Below, in pieces: positions 18,937 to 28,994 of a DNA stretch of 64,000 nucleotides. The notes beneath the pieces were generated by a model. It did not search any database, was not told the DNA's origin, and was given only the letters and a program-made list of their open reading frames with translations. The position numbers were made by a program, and so were the translations under genes. Numbering within the stretch: position 1 is the stretch's first letter; each line of letters starts with the position of its first letter. Source of the stretch: Pantoea endophytica (GTDB taxonomy: Bacteria > Pseudomonadota > Gammaproteobacteria > Enterobacterales > Enterobacteriaceae); assembly GCF_002858935.1 (NCBI RefSeq), contig NZ_PJRT01000010.1, positions 169,632 to 233,631 on the forward strand, written 5' to 3'.

Positions 18937-20442
18937 ATGAGTGCGATCAACCGCCTGGAGATGCGTAATATCTCCATTGCCTTTGGCGGTTTCGCCGCGC
19001 TCGCGCAGGTGGATTTTCTGACTGAAGGCGGCTCGGTGCATGCGTTGACGGGCGCTAACGGCGCCGGAAAATCTACGCTGATGGCGGTGCTGGCTGGCGC
19101 ACACGATCATTACAGCGGTGAGATTCTGCTGGATGATGCGCCGGTCACTATTCGCTCACCGCGCGATGCCAAAAAGCTCGGCATTCATCTGGTGCAGCAG
19201 GAAGTGGATGTGGCGCTGGTGCCACAGCTCAGCGTGGCCGAAAACATTCTGCTCGATCGTTTAGCCGAACCGGGTCACGTCTACAGCTGGCGCGAGATTC
19301 GCCGCCAGGCGCGTACGTTACTGGCGCAGCTGGAAGTGAACATCGACGTCAACCGTTTGGTGGAGCGCTGCTCGCTGGCAGAGAAGCAGCAAATCCTGCT
19401 GGCGCGCGCCCTGTCCCATCACTGCCGCTTTCTGATCCTGGATGAACCCACCGCCCCGCTCGATCAGCATGAGAGCGAGCGCCTGTTTACCGTGGTGCGC
19501 CGCTTGCAGTCCAGCGGCATTGGCGTGGTATTTATCTCGCACCGCATTCACGAACTGAAAGCGATTTGCGACCGCTTAACGGTGCTGCGCGATGGTCGTC
19601 TGATTGAAAGCAGTCCGATGGCGGCGCTAAGCGGTGAGCAGATCGTGGAAAAAATGCTGGGACATCGGCTGGATGATGTTTTTCCGCCGCGTCGCGCCCT
19701 TGCGACTCAGCCGCTGCTGCTGTCGGTGGAAGGCTTACACGACGATCGGCTACTGCAGGATATTTCGCTGCGTCTGCATAAAGGGGAAATTCTGGGCATT
19801 GCCGGTCTGGCGGGAGCCGGTAAAACCGAGCTGTGCAAAGCGCTTTTTGGTGCCAGCAAAAGCCGTGTGACAAAGGGCGAACTGCACGGCAAACCGTGGC
19901 GACCGCGTTCACCGCATGATTCAGTAGAAAACCGCATGGCGCTGGTGCCGGAAGAGCGCCGCAAAGAGGGCATTTTCATCGATGAACCGGTGAGCATGAA
20001 TCTGAGCATCAGCGCCGATAACAGCTTCTCGCGCTGGAGCCTGTTTGGTCATCGCCAGGCGTGGCGTTGGGCGGAAGCGGTGATTCAGCGCCTGAATGTG
20101 CGCACCACCGGACCGGGGCAAATCCTGCGTCGTTTGTCGGGCGGCAACCAGCAGAAAGTGGCGATTGGCAAGTGGCTACGCAACAACGCCGATGTGCTGA
20201 TTTTTGATGAGCCGACGAAAGGCGTCGATATCAAAGCCAAAACCGATCTGTTCACGTTGATCGATGGCTTAGCGCGTGAGGGCAAAGGCATCATTTATGC
20301 CTCGGGCGAGTTTTCTGAATTGGTCGGTCTGTGCGACCGCATTTGTGTGCTCTGGGATGGGCGCATTGTGGCAGAGATGGAGGGCAACACCGCCACAGAA
20401 GAGGCACTTTTGCTTTATTCCACCGGAGGAACACCTGCGTGA
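18937..20442 (+). CDS. Sugar-type ABC importer ATPase (RbsA-like), putative methylthioribose uptake
   Basis: A 501-residue double ATPase of the ribose/galactose/autoinducer-2 importer class. The first domain has Walker A GANGAGKST at residues 39-47 and Walker B FLILDEPTAPLD. Its signature is degenerate (CSLAEKQQ). The second domain has a degenerate Walker A GLAGAGKTE, signature LSGGNQQKV and Walker B LIFDEPTKGVD. It energises the permease and binding protein encoded next. The operon lies behind met boxes and the window carries a full mtn pathway, so 5-methylthioribose is the inferred substrate. By family alone ribose, another pentose or autoinducer-2 is equally possible. The start follows a moderate AAAGG site. 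Confidence 0.85.
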   Translation: MSAINRLEMRNISIAFGGFAALAQVDFLTEGGSVHALTGANGAGKSTLMAVLAGAHDHYSGEILLDDAPVTIRSPRDAKKLGIHLVQQEVDVALVPQLSVAENILLDRLAEPGHVYSWREIRRQARTLLAQLEVNIDVNRLVERCSLAEKQQILLARALSHHCRFLILDEPTAPLDQHESERLFTVVRRLQSSGIGVVFISHRIHELKAICDRLTVLRDGRLIESSPMAALSGEQIVEKMLGHRLDDVFPPRRALATQPLLLSVEGLHDDRLLQDISLRLHKGEILGIAGLAGAGKTELCKALFGASKSRVTKGELHGKPWRPRSPHDSVENRMALVPEERRKEGIFIDEPVSMNLSISADNSFSRWSLFGHRQAWRWAEAVIQRLNVRTTGPGQILRRLSGGNQQKVAIGKWLRNNADVLIFDEPTKGVDIKAKTDLFTLIDGLAREGKGIIYASGEFSELVGLCDRICVLWDGRIVAEMEGNTATEEALLLYSTGGTPA

Positions 20443-21437
20443 GCAGCAAAGAACTATCCCTAAACTCGCAGCCTTCTCTGCGCCATCAGCTGTTTGATTT
20501 CCTCTATAAGTGGGGCATGTTGCTGACCGTGGTGATTTTGATTGCCGCATTTGGTCTCGCTTCGGACAGCTTCCTCGAACCGACCAACATCATTAACATC
20601 CTGCGCTCGATTGCCATCGTCACGGTGATTGCGATTGGCGTGTCGATTTCGCTGACCATTGGCGGCTTTGACCTGTCGGTGGGATCCACCGCTTCGCTGG
20701 CCAATGCGCTGGTGATTTCGCTATTCGTCTGGCACGGCTTTGGCACCACCGAAGCCATCATTATCACGCTACTGCTGTGTACGCTGGTTGGCTTGTTCAA
20801 CAGCTTCCTGATTGTGGTGCTACGTATTCCCGACATGCTCGCCACCCTCGCCACCCTGTTTGTGATTCAGGGCGTGGCGATGACCTACAGCTTTGGTGGT
20901 TCCATTACCGAGAATATGGTGCTGCCGAGCGGCGACATGGCCGAAGGCACCATTCCTGCCGCCTTTGGTCTACTCGGCCAGGTGCCGACTATCGTGATTA
21001 TCATGCTGGTGGTCACCATTGTGGCGCAGCTGGCGCTGTCGCTGACCAAGCATGGCCGTCGTATGTATGCGCTGGGCGGCAATCCTGAAGCGGCGCGTCT
21101 CTCCGGTATTCGTACCACGCGCTATCGCGTGCTGGCGTATGTGCTGGCCTCGCTGCTGGCTGGCTTGGGCGGCATTTTGCTGGCATCACGCATCGGCTCT
21201 TCGCAGGTGAATGCCGGCGGCGGTTATCTGATGGATGCCGTTGCCGCAGCGTGGATCGGCTTCTCGCTGGCCGGTTCGGGCAAACCGAATGCGCTGGGTA
21301 CCTTGGTGGGCGCCATCATTCTTGGTGTGTTGCAGAACGGGCTGGTGATGTTGTCGGTGCCCTATTACGCGATGGACATTATTAAAGGTCTGGTACTGGC
21401 GCTGGCGCTGGCGATGACTTACATCCAGCGCCGTTAA
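20439..21437 (+). CDS. Sugar-type ABC importer permease (RbsC-like)
   Basis: Inner-membrane permease of 332 residues with about eight to ten hydrophobic segments. It carries RbsC-family landmarks ITIGVSISLTIGGFDLSVG-like (AIGVSISLTIGGFDLSVGS) and RRMYALGGNPEAARLSGI. The start is a GTG overlapping the ATPase stop (GTGA) with GGAGG about nine bases upstream. A longer frame beginning at 20331 lies inside the ATPase gene and is not membrane-like. It functions with the flanking ATPase and binding protein. Confidence 0.87.
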   Translation: MSSKELSLNSQPSLRHQLFDFLYKWGMLLTVVILIAAFGLASDSFLEPTNIINILRSIAIVTVIAIGVSISLTIGGFDLSVGSTASLANALVISLFVWHGFGTTEAIIITLLLCTLVGLFNSFLIVVLRIPDMLATLATLFVIQGVAMTYSFGGSITENMVLPSGDMAEGTIPAAFGLLGQVPTIVIIMLVVTIVAQLALSLTKHGRRMYALGGNPEAARLSGIRTTRYRVLAYVLASLLAGLGGILLASRIGSSQVNAGGGYLMDAVAAAWIGFSLAGSGKPNALGTLVGAIILGVLQNGLVMLSVPYYAMDIIKGLVLALALAMTYIQRR

Positions 21438-21464
21438 GGCGCGTTTAATCAGAAAGAGATCATA

Positions 21465-22529
21465 ATGAAAAAAATTACCCTTTCGCTGCTGGCGGTTAGC
21501 CTGCTCAACGCCAGCGCCGCCTTCGCCGATGCCGCAGTGCCTGAGGTTATCGCTAACCATGAAGGCCCGGTACGCATCGCCATCATCCGCAACCTGGGTT
21601 CGGACGATAACACCACGCAGTTTGTCGCCGGTGCGATTCAGCAAGGCCGCCAGCTGGGCTTTAAGGTCAGCACTTTCCTCAGCAATGGCGACGATGCGCG
21701 CTTCCAGGATTTCGTTAACCAGGCGATTAGCCAGAAATATGACGGCATTATCCTGTCGCACGGTAAAGATCCCTACTCCACGGCGCTGGTGCAGCGTATT
21801 GCCGCAGCGGGCATCAAGCTGTCGGTGTTTGATACGCCGGTTAATACGCCGGTAGAGGGCGTCACCGTGACGGCGCAGAATGATGCTTCGCTGGCGCAGG
21901 AATCACTCGGCAGCTTAATCAAAGACTTCAACGGCAAGGCGAATATCGTCAAGCTGTGGGTGGCCGGTTTCCCGGCGATGGATCGTCGTCAGGTGGTGTA
22001 TGAGAAGCTGCTGAAAGAGAATCCGGGCATTCATCAGCTGGAGTCGATTGGCGCGGTTTCATCTGATGTACAGGGCGATACCGCCAACAAGATTGGCGCG
22101 ATTCTGGCGAAATACCCGAAAGGCAAGATCGATGCGATCTGGGGTTCGTGGGATGCCTTCAGCCAGGGCGCGTATAAAGCCCTGCAGGAGAATGGTCGTA
22201 CCGAGATCAAACTGTATAGCATCGACGTATCCAATCAGGATCTGCAGTTGATGCACGAGAAAAACAGCCCGTGGGTACAAACCGTGGCGGTGGATCCGAA
22301 AACCATTGGCGCAGTGAATATGCGTTTGGTGGCGAACAAGATTGCAGGCGAAACCACACCGGCGACTTACGAGTTTAAAGCGTCATCGATTTCTCAGCAG
22401 CAGTTGAACAGCCAGCAAGGCGCGGTCAACGTGGCGTCGCTGAATAAGATCATTCCAGGCTGGGGCGAAAATAACGATTTCATCGCGCCATGGTTTGCAA
22501 CGCTGGAAGCGAAGTACGGTAAGAAGTAG
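21465..22529 (+). CDS. Periplasmic sugar-binding protein of the ABC importer
   Basis: A 354-residue secreted solute-binding protein of the RbsB/LsrB type. It has a signal peptide MKKITLSLLAVSLLNASAAFA and a periplasmic-binding-protein-4 fold; recognisable parts are VRIAIIRNLGSDDNTTQFVAG, YDGIILSHG and AIWGSWDAFSQGAYKAL. It is the last gene of the three-gene importer, 27 bp after the permease. The sequence is not an obvious RbsB: it lacks the strongly conserved ribose motifs I know, consistent with another pentose-like ligand. Methylthioribose is inferred from the met boxes and mtn genes in the window. Confidence 0.85.
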   Translation: MKKITLSLLAVSLLNASAAFADAAVPEVIANHEGPVRIAIIRNLGSDDNTTQFVAGAIQQGRQLGFKVSTFLSNGDDARFQDFVNQAISQKYDGIILSHGKDPYSTALVQRIAAAGIKLSVFDTPVNTPVEGVTVTAQNDASLAQESLGSLIKDFNGKANIVKLWVAGFPAMDRRQVVYEKLLKENPGIHQLESIGAVSSDVQGDTANKIGAILAKYPKGKIDAIWGSWDAFSQGAYKALQENGRTEIKLYSIDVSNQDLQLMHEKNSPWVQTVAVDPKTIGAVNMRLVANKIAGETTPATYEFKASSISQQQLNSQQGAVNVASLNKIIPGWGENNDFIAPWFATLEAKYGKK

Positions 22530-22530
22530 T

Positions 22531-22677
22531 TTTCCCTCACCCTAACCCTCTCCCACATGTGGGAGAGGGAACCGATCGGCGTTGTCTTCTCGCTTTCATG
22601 CTGGCGGGAGAGGGAACCGATAGGCGCGGTTTGTTTTACTCCTTCTCCCGCTGGCGGGAGAAGGCCGGGATGAGGGG
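22531..22677. repeat. Intergenic repeat family, copy A
   Basis: Begins CCCTCACCCTAACCCTCTCCC and ends GGCCGGGATGAGGGG. Inside it has two tandem GGGAGAGGGAACCGAT units and a terminal CTTCTCCCGCTGGCGGGAGAAG hairpin. It lies between the convergent binding-protein gene and dinB. Confidence 0.85.
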
Positions 22678-22691
22678 CAGCGCGCACAATC

Positions 22692-23747
22692 TCACAACCC
22701 CAACACCAACTGCCGCTCCAACTGCGGATCCACCATCGTGACATGCAATCCCACCAGCCGTACGCCGCGCCCTGCTCTGCGTTCATCCCACGCCTGACGC
22801 GCCACCGCGATCATGTCGTCTTTATTTAGCACCGGCCAAACGTGCTCCTGCGTGGTTTGCTGGAAATCATTGAACTTCAGTTTCACGCCTTGCCGGGCGA
22901 TCTGCTTATCCGGCTTGATGGCGGTTAAGCGGCGATCCAACTCCGCATAGAGAAAATCAATAATCTCCAGACACTGCTCCCAGCTGTGAATATCTTCCAT
23001 CAGCGTACGTTCAACGCCGAGCGATTTGCGTTCGCGCTCAACCACCACATTGCGCTCATCCACGCCGTTGCTGCGTTCCCACAAGATGCGGCCAAACTTG
23101 CCAAAGCGTTTAAGCAGCAGCGCCAGATCGGCGCGCTGCACATCCGCGCAGGTGCGCAAGCCCATCTCTTCCAGCTTTTTAGTCGCCACTTTACCCACGC
23201 CAGGAATTTTACTGAGCGGCAGCGTCAGTAGAAAATCAGACATCGCGTCGGGCGTAATCACATATTGCCCGTTGGGTTTGTTGAGATCGGAAGCGATCTT
23301 GGCGAGAAACTTGATCGGCGCGATGCCGGCGGAAGCGGTCAACCCGGTTTCACGCAGGATATCGGCGCGAATCGCCTGCGCCATTAATGTCGCCGAGCCA
23401 TGGCAGTGCAGGCTGTCGGTCACATCCAGATAGGCTTCATCCAGCGACAGCGGTTCAATCAGCGAGGTGTAACGTGAGAAGATGTCGCGGATCTGGCGGG
23501 AGGCTTCTTTATAGGCATCAAAGCGGCCAGGCAGCAGCCGCAAATGCGGGCAGAGTTTCAGCGCCATGCCGGTCGGCATCGCGCTGCGCACGCCATATTT
23601 ACGTGCCGGATAGTTCGCGGTGCTGATCACGCCACGTTGCACGCGGCTGCCGCCAATGGCGATCGGAATATCACGTAAAGAGGGATCGTCGCGCATCTCA
23701 ACCGCTGCATAAAAGCAGTCCATATCGACATGAATAATTTTGCGCAT
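22692..23747 (-). CDS. dinB: DNA polymerase IV
   Basis: Error-prone Y-family translesion polymerase (351 aa). The N-terminus [20 protein letters not shown] and the motif [14 protein letters not shown] supply the three catalytic acidic residues. The C-terminus ends QLVLGL, the beta-clamp-binding peptide of E. coli Pol IV. A LexA box overlaps the promoter region just upstream, so it is SOS-induced. Backbone gene. Confidence 0.97.
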   Translation of the reverse strand: MRKIIHVDMDCFYAAVEMRDDPSLRDIPIAIGGSRVQRGVISTANYPARKYGVRSAMPTGMALKLCPHLRLLPGRFDAYKEASRQIRDIFSRYTSLIEPLSLDEAYLDVTDSLHCHGSATLMAQAIRADILRETGLTASAGIAPIKFLAKIASDLNKPNGQYVITPDAMSDFLLTLPLSKIPGVGKVATKKLEEMGLRTCADVQRADLALLLKRFGKFGRILWERSNGVDERNVVVERERKSLGVERTLMEDIHSWEQCLEIIDFLYAELDRRLTAIKPDKQIARQGVKLKFNDFQQTTQEHVWPVLNKDDMIAVARQAWDERRAGRGVRLVGLHVTMVDPQLERQLVLGL

Positions 23748-23760
23748 ACGCCCTCCCAGA

Positions 23761-23780
23761 TACTGGATAAGTATACAGCA
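23761..23780. promoter_or_regulatory. LexA (SOS) box of dinB
   Basis: TACTGGATAAGTATACAGCA contains CTG-N10-CAG in a near-perfect LexA consensus, 14 bp before the dinB start. Confidence 0.9.
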
Positions 23781-23991
23781 GCGAAAAATATCGGCAATAT
23801 TTGTTGAGAGCGAGATTAAAGTTTACAAATTAGTGGTCGTATTCCTTTTAGGAACGCGCCATTTTCTCGGACACTGGCTTGATTAAAAGCCAGACAATGT
23901 TAATGTTGCGCTGCGATAGCGGATATTTCCGATAATGCAACACCCGGACGCACAGCGTCATCGTCTCTCTCCACATCAAGGTATCTACAGA

Positions 23992-24735
23992 ATGGGCAGA
24001 ATCGCATTAACGCTTGCGATGATTCTTATGCCGCTCCTTAGCTGGGCAATGAACCCCGAGCCTACGCAACCGCTGGCTCCGGTGAGCAAAGAGTTAAAGA
24101 AACAACTAATTGGAACCCCCGTTTTTATTCAGATTTTCAAGGAAGAGCGTACGCTGGAACTGTACGGCAAAATCGGGAATGAATATCGTCTGCTGGACAG
24201 CTATCGCATCTGTAATTTCTCTGGCGGTTTAGGACCTAAACGTCGTCAGGGCGATTTCAAAAGTCCGGAAGGCTTTTATAACGTTAAGCTGAACCAGTTA
24301 AAACCGGATAGCCGTTTTTATCGCGCTATTAATACCGGTTTTCCCAATCAGTATGATCGCGCTAAAGGCTATAACGGTAACTATTTAATGATTCACGGAG
24401 ATTGCGTGTCAGTGGGCTGCTACGCAATGACGGATGCATCGATGGATGAGATCTTCGCCTACACCAACGCCGCGCTACGTAATGGTCAGCAGGAGATTCA
24501 GGTCAATATCTATCCGTTCCGCATGACAGACAGCAATATGCAGCGTCATAAATACTCGACGTACATTAACTTCTGGCGTGAACTGCAGCCGGGCTATGCG
24601 TACTTCGCTAAGTACCGTGTGCCGCCTACCGTGAACGTGACGGCCACCGGCCAATATGCGGTGAACAGCACGCCGGTGATCGCTACACCGGATGCTGCCT
24701 CGAAATCATTCCTGGCGCTCACCCAGGCAAAATAG
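23992..24735 (+). CDS. yafK: YafK/DpaA, YkuD-fold amidase of peptidoglycan-lipoprotein links
   Basis: Periplasmic protein (247 aa) with a signal peptide near [19 protein letters not shown] and a YkuD (L,D-transpeptidase) fold. The catalytic motif is [12 protein letters not shown] (His and Cys). In E. coli this protein (LdtF/DpaA) detaches Braun lipoprotein from peptidoglycan rather than forming crosslinks. The start at 23992 matches the E. coli length of 246; an earlier in-frame start adds 19 polar residues before the signal peptide. Its last 30 bp overlap the end of yafJ on the other strand. Confidence 0.92.
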   Translation: MGRIALTLAMILMPLLSWAMNPEPTQPLAPVSKELKKQLIGTPVFIQIFKEERTLELYGKIGNEYRLLDSYRICNFSGGLGPKRRQGDFKSPEGFYNVKLNQLKPDSRFYRAINTGFPNQYDRAKGYNGNYLMIHGDCVSVGCYAMTDASMDEIFAYTNAALRNGQQEIQVNIYPFRMTDSNMQRHKYSTYINFWRELQPGYAYFAKYRVPPTVNVTATGQYAVNSTPVIATPDAASKSFLALTQAK

Positions 24736-25473
24736 TGCCCACTCGCCTGGCACTATCCGGTGCCAGGTTTCATTGCCCGTCAGCGGTTGCGTAGCAATCA
24801 CCGTTACCACATCTTGCGGCGTCGTCTGCTGCTGAAAATCAATTTCCACATCCTGATCGAGCAACGTCGCTTTGCCAAACGGCGCCCGGCGCGTAATCCA
24901 GTAGAGATTGGTCGAACAGAACGCCATCAGATAGCGCCCATCCGATAACAGCATGTTGAACACGCCCTTCTCACGCATTTCTGCTGCCAGCTCGGCAATG
25001 TAGCGGAACACCGCTGGCCAGTTGCCCGGCGTGCGTGGATAGCGCTCGGTCAGTTTGTGCAGCATCCAGCAAAATGCTTTCTCGCTGTCGGTTTCACCAA
25101 TCGGACGAAATGGCCCGGTATCCAGCTGACGATAACCTTTGAGCTGACCATTGTGTGCGTAGGTCCAGTTGCGGCCCCACAGCTCACGCGTGAACGGATG
25201 GGTATTTTCCAGCGACACCTCACCGCGATTCGCCTGGCGGATATGCGCCACCACCGAATGCGATTTGATCGGGTATTCCTGCACCAAACGGGCTATCGGC
25301 GAGTTAAAGCTCGGCTGCGGATCTTTGAAGGTGCGGCACCCTTTTCCTTCGTAGAACGTGATGCCCCAACCATCTTTGTGCGGCCCGGTTCCACCGCCAC
25401 GCTGCACCAGACCGGTAAAACTGAAACAGATGTCCGTGGGGACATTGGCGCTCATCCCGAGCAATTCGCACAT
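24706..25473 (-). CDS. yafJ: Class II glutamine amidotransferase YafJ
   Basis: A 255-residue cytoplasmic protein with an N-terminal Ntn-hydrolase glutaminase domain. Cys2 is the nucleophile after Met removal ([10 protein letters not shown]). Family landmarks are [13 protein letters not shown] and [20 protein letters not shown], plus the glutamine-site segment WTYAHNGQL. No synthase domain is attached, so the acceptor is unknown. It is convergent with yafK and next to gmhA, as in E. coli. Confidence 0.92.
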   Translation of the reverse strand: MCELLGMSANVPTDICFSFTGLVQRGGGTGPHKDGWGITFYEGKGCRTFKDPQPSFNSPIARLVQEYPIKSHSVVAHIRQANRGEVSLENTHPFTRELWGRNWTYAHNGQLKGYRQLDTGPFRPIGETDSEKAFCWMLHKLTERYPRTPGNWPAVFRYIAELAAEMREKGVFNMLLSDGRYLMAFCSTNLYWITRRAPFGKATLLDQDVEIDFQQQTTPQDVVTVIATQPLTGNETWHRIVPGEWALFCLGERQE

Positions 25474-25521
25474 AGCAACCGCCTTAAGTTAGATCCTCTC
25501 GCGCGCGGCGAGAGGAACGCA

Positions 25522-26103
25522 TCATGACTTAACCATCTCTTTTTCAATCAACAGCATCAGAATATGGATCACTTTGATGTGGATCTCCTGAATGCGGTCG
25601 GCATAGCCAAAGTGCGGCACACGAATTTCGATATCCGCCGAACCTGCCATCTTGCCGCCATCTTTGCCGGTCAGAGTAATCACTTTCATGCCTTTCGCGC
25701 GCGCAGCTTCCACTGCTTTAATGATGTTGGCAGAGTTACCGGACGTAGAAAGACCCAGCAGCACATCGCCTTCACGGCCTACCGCTTCGATATAGCGTGA
25801 GAACACATAGTCATAACCAAAATCGTTACTGACGCACGAGAGATGGCTGACATCAGAAATGGCAATCGCCGGGTAGCCAGGACGGTTTTCACGGTAGCGT
25901 CCAGTCAGCTCTTCAGCAAAATGCATCGCATCGCAGTGCGAGCCGCCGTTACCGCAGGAGAGCACCTTGCCGCCCGCTTTAAAGCTATCGGCCAGCAGAA
26001 CTGCGGCGCGCTGAATGGCGTGAATGTTGGCTTCGTCACTCAGGAACGTGTTGAGCGTATCGGCTGCTTCATTGAGTTCTGAGCGAATAATGTCCTGATA
26101 CAT
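25522..26103 (-). CDS. gmhA: Sedoheptulose 7-phosphate isomerase
   Basis: First enzyme of ADP-heptose synthesis for the LPS inner core (193 aa, SIS fold). It converts sedoheptulose 7-phosphate to D-glycero-D-manno-heptose 7-phosphate. Visible landmarks are the phosphate loop [22 protein letters not shown], the STSGNS motif and the metal-ligand segment near the C-terminus ([15 protein letters not shown]). Also called lpcA. Its position between yafJ and fadE matches E. coli. Confidence 0.97.
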   Translation of the reverse strand: MYQDIIRSELNEAADTLNTFLSDEANIHAIQRAAVLLADSFKAGGKVLSCGNGGSHCDAMHFAEELTGRYRENRPGYPAIAISDVSHLSCVSNDFGYDYVFSRYIEAVGREGDVLLGLSTSGNSANIIKAVEAARAKGMKVITLTGKDGGKMAGSADIEIRVPHFGYADRIQEIHIKVIHILMLLIEKEMVKS

Positions 26104-26307
26104 AGAGATGTCCTTTAGAGGAAAGATTGACCCGGCAAGTTTAACGGAATGGGGCTAAGCCGCAAAGCGCCTGCCTTAAGGAAAAGCGCGGCGTCTCGAG
26201 GAAGTTTGGCAGTTGTTGCGCATCGTGCAACGAATTTGTGAGATGTGTTGTAATTGCGATGTAAACAGATTGATAAATTTTGCCCCATATTCTAAACCTA
26301 CATCCAT

Positions 26308-26324
26308 AACAGGTCAGACCTCTT
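26308..26324. promoter_or_regulatory. FadR operator upstream of fadE
   Basis: AACAGGTCAGACCTCTT fits the FadR consensus built on TGGTC-N-GACC, with one central-arm mismatch. It lies about 25 bp before the fadE start, where FadR represses fadE in E. coli. Acyl-CoA would relieve it. Confidence 0.7.
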
Positions 26325-26346
26325 ACTACTTATGGAGTGGTTCATT

Positions 26347-28791
26347 ATGTTGGTTGCCTCAATCGTTGCGACGCTAATCCTGCTTAGCGTGTTGTTCTAC
26401 CACCAAATTTCGCTTCAGCTGAGCAGCGTAATTCTGCTGCTGTGGACCGGCGCACTGGCGGCCGCTGACTTATGGACGCCATGGATGCTGCTGCCGCTGG
26501 CGATTATTCTGCTGCCATTTAACCTGCCGGTCATGCGTCGCAGCCTGTTCTCGAAACCGGCGCTGCACAGCTTCCAGAAAGTGATGCCGCCGATGTCGCG
26601 CACCGAAAAAGAGGCGATCGACGCCGGCACCACATGGTGGGAAGGCGACCTGTTCCGCGGCAAACCGGACTGGCAGAAGCTGCACAACTATCCGCAGCCG
26701 CGCCTGACCGAAGAGGAGCAGGCCTTTATCGATGGTCCGGTCGAAGAAGCGTGCCGCATGGCGAACGACTTCGAAATCACCCATGAAATGGCCGATCTGC
26801 CGCCGGAGTTGTGGGCGTATCTGAAACAGCATCGCTTCTTCGCCATGATCATTAAGAAAGAGTATGGCGGCCTGGAATTCTCCGCCTATGCGCAGGCGCG
26901 CGTGCTGCAGAAACTGGCGGGCGTCTCCGGCATTCTGGCGATCACCGTTGGCGTACCGAACTCACTCGGCCCCGGCGAACTGCTGCAACATTACGGTACT
27001 GATGAGCAGAAAGATCATTACCTGCCGCGTCTGGCGCGCGGTGATGAGATCCCGTGCTTTGCCCTGACCAGCCCGGAAGCGGGTTCGGATGCCGGCGCGA
27101 TTCCCGATACCGGCGTGGTGTGCATGGGCGAGTGGCAAGGTCAGCAAGTGCTGGGCATGCGTCTTACCTGGAACAAGCGCTATATCACGCTGGCACCGAT
27201 TGCCACCGTGTTAGGCCTGGCGTTCAAACTCTCCGATCCGGATCATCTGCTGGGCGAGACTACAGAGCTTGGCATCACTTGCGCACTGATCCCAACGCAC
27301 ACGCCTGGCGTAGAGATTGGTCAACGTCACTTCCCGCTTAACGTGCCGTTCCAGAACGGTCCGACGCGCGGTAAAGACATTTTCGTACCCATCGACTACA
27401 TCATCGGCGGCCCATCCATGGCCGGCCAGGGCTGGCGCATGCTGGTGGAGTGTCTTTCAGTCGGTCGCGGCATCACGCTGCCTTCGAACTCAACCGGCAG
27501 CCTGAAAAGCATTGCACTGGCGACCGGTGCCTATGCGCACATCCGCCGTCAGTTCAAAGTCTCTATCGGCAAGATGGAAGGGATCGAAGAGCCGCTGGCA
27601 CGCATTGCTGGTAACGCCTACGTGATGGATGCTGCCGCAACGCTAATCACTAGCGGCATTATGCTCGGTGAAAAACCTGCGGTGCTATCGGCGATTGTGA
27701 AGTATCACTGCACCCATCGCGGTCAGCGCGCGATTATCGACGCGATGGATATCGCTGGCGGTAAAGGCATTATGCTGGGCGAAAACAACTTCCTGGCGCG
27801 GGCTTATCAGGGCGCACCGATCGCCATCACCGTGGAAGGTGCTAACATCCTGACGCGCAGCATGATCATCTTCGGCCAGGGCGCGATCCGCTGCCATCCG
27901 TGGGTGCTGGAAGAGATGAACGCCGCAGCGAAAAACGATTTGGTGACCTTTGACCGCGCGCTATTCAGCCATATTGGCCACGTAGGCAGTAATAAAGTAC
28001 GCAGCCTGTGGCTGGGCTTAACCGGCGGCCGCACTAGCGCCACACCAACCCGCGACGCCACGCGCCGCTACTATCAACACCTTAACCGTTTGAGCGCCAA
28101 CCTCGCGCTGCTGTCAGATGTATCGATGGCGGTGCTGGGCGGCAGCCTGAAACGTCGTGAACGTATCTCGGCGCGTCTCGGCGATGTGCTGAGCCAGATG
28201 TATCTGGCCTCCGCCACCCTGAAGCGCTATGACGATGAAGGCCGCAACGAAGCCGATTTGCCGCTGGTACATTGGGGCGTGCAGGATGCGCTGCATCAGG
28301 CCGAAGTGGCGATGGATGATTTGCTGCGTAACTTCCCGAACCGCATGGTGGCCGGTGCGCTGCGACTGGTGATTTTCGCCGGTGGTCATCACTGCCCGGC
28401 ACCGTCAGATAAACTGGACCACAAGCTGGCGAAACTGCTGCAGCTGCCTTCTGCGACCCGTACCCGTTTGGGCCGCGGCCAATATCTGGCACCAAGCGCA
28501 CATAATCCTGCAGGTCAGCTGGAGCAGGCGCTGCAGGATGTGATGGCCGCCGAAGTGATTCACGATCGTTTATGCAAGCAGCAGAAAAAGCATCTGTCAT
28601 TTACCCGACTGGATGCGCTGGCACAAGAGGGCCTGAAAGCGGGCTGGATTGATGAGAGCGAAGCGCAGGTCTTGATCCGTGCGGAAGCCAGCCGCCTGAA
28701 AGCGATTAACGTCGATGATTTCGCGCCGGAAGCGCTGGCGGTGCCAAAGCCGCAGACGAAATCCAACCCGCGGGCCAGTGAAGCCGCTTAA
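26347..28791 (+). CDS. fadE: Acyl-CoA dehydrogenase FadE
   Basis: First step of the beta-oxidation cycle: FAD-dependent oxidation of acyl-CoA to trans-2-enoyl-CoA. An N-terminal pair of hydrophobic segments (about residues 1-55) anchors the protein at the inner membrane. The acyl-CoA dehydrogenase core follows, including [42 protein letters not shown] and [24 protein letters not shown]. The second ATG (26347) has GGAG nine bases upstream and gives exactly 814 aa, the E. coli length; ATG 26332 would add MEWFI. Its natural terminator is cut by an IS4 remnant. Confidence 0.96.
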   Translation: MLVASIVATLILLSVLFYHQISLQLSSVILLLWTGALAAADLWTPWMLLPLAIILLPFNLPVMRRSLFSKPALHSFQKVMPPMSRTEKEAIDAGTTWWEGDLFRGKPDWQKLHNYPQPRLTEEEQAFIDGPVEEACRMANDFEITHEMADLPPELWAYLKQHRFFAMIIKKEYGGLEFSAYAQARVLQKLAGVSGILAITVGVPNSLGPGELLQHYGTDEQKDHYLPRLARGDEIPCFALTSPEAGSDAGAIPDTGVVCMGEWQGQQVLGMRLTWNKRYITLAPIATVLGLAFKLSDPDHLLGETTELGITCALIPTHTPGVEIGQRHFPLNVPFQNGPTRGKDIFVPIDYIIGGPSMAGQGWRMLVECLSVGRGITLPSNSTGSLKSIALATGAYAHIRRQFKVSIGKMEGIEEPLARIAGNAYVMDAAATLITSGIMLGEKPAVLSAIVKYHCTHRGQRAIIDAMDIAGGKGIMLGENNFLARAYQGAPIAITVEGANILTRSMIIFGQGAIRCHPWVLEEMNAAAKNDLVTFDRALFSHIGHVGSNKVRSLWLGLTGGRTSATPTRDATRRYYQHLNRLSANLALLSDVSMAVLGGSLKRRERISARLGDVLSQMYLASATLKRYDDEGRNEADLPLVHWGVQDALHQAEVAMDDLLRNFPNRMVAGALRLVIFAGGHHCPAPSDKLDHKLAKLLQLPSATRTRLGRGQYLAPSAHNPAGQLEQALQDVMAAEVIHDRLCKQQKKHLSFTRLDALAQEGLKAGWIDESEAQVLIRAEASRLKAINVDDFAPEALAVPKPQTKSNPRASEAA

Positions 28792-28814
28792 AACACAAAA
28801 GCCTCCGCATGGAG

Positions 28815-28994
28815 TAATGCCAGTCAGTTAAGCCTGACTGGCATTTTTTCTTTTGGCTGTCGGGTACTTCCAGGGCCTCTCTTTCTTCACTCTCGGGAAT
28901 GACCTCTCCCGTCGCCCCGCAGTTTGACTATCTGGTTTTTTGCTTCGCAGCGTCAGCCGGTTATTCTGCAGCCCCTGCTTGATTTCCCGATACC
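28815..28994 (-). mobile_element. IS4-family remnant, copy 1 (internally deleted transposase 3' end)
   Basis: Begins with TAATGCCAGTCAGTTAAG, close to the IS4 terminal repeat. On the minus strand it encodes a transposase C-terminal piece: IKQGLQNNRLTLRSKKPD joined in frame to GRRERSFPRVKKERPWKYPT, ending at a stop next to the IS end. The segment that normally lies between these blocks is missing. The element truncates the right arm of the fadE terminator hairpin (AGCCTCC GCAT GGAG|). Its own end is a perfect 12-bp hairpin plus T run (28816-28849), which can terminate fadE transcription instead. About 98% identical to copy 2, offset 2057 bp, without gaps. Confidence 0.85.
28816..28849 (+). terminator. 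IS-borne terminator hairpin downstream of fadE
   Basis: Perfect stem AATGCCAGTCAG / CTGACTGGCATT, loop TTAAGC, followed by TTTT. It is formed by the end of the IS4 remnant. Confidence 0.8.
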
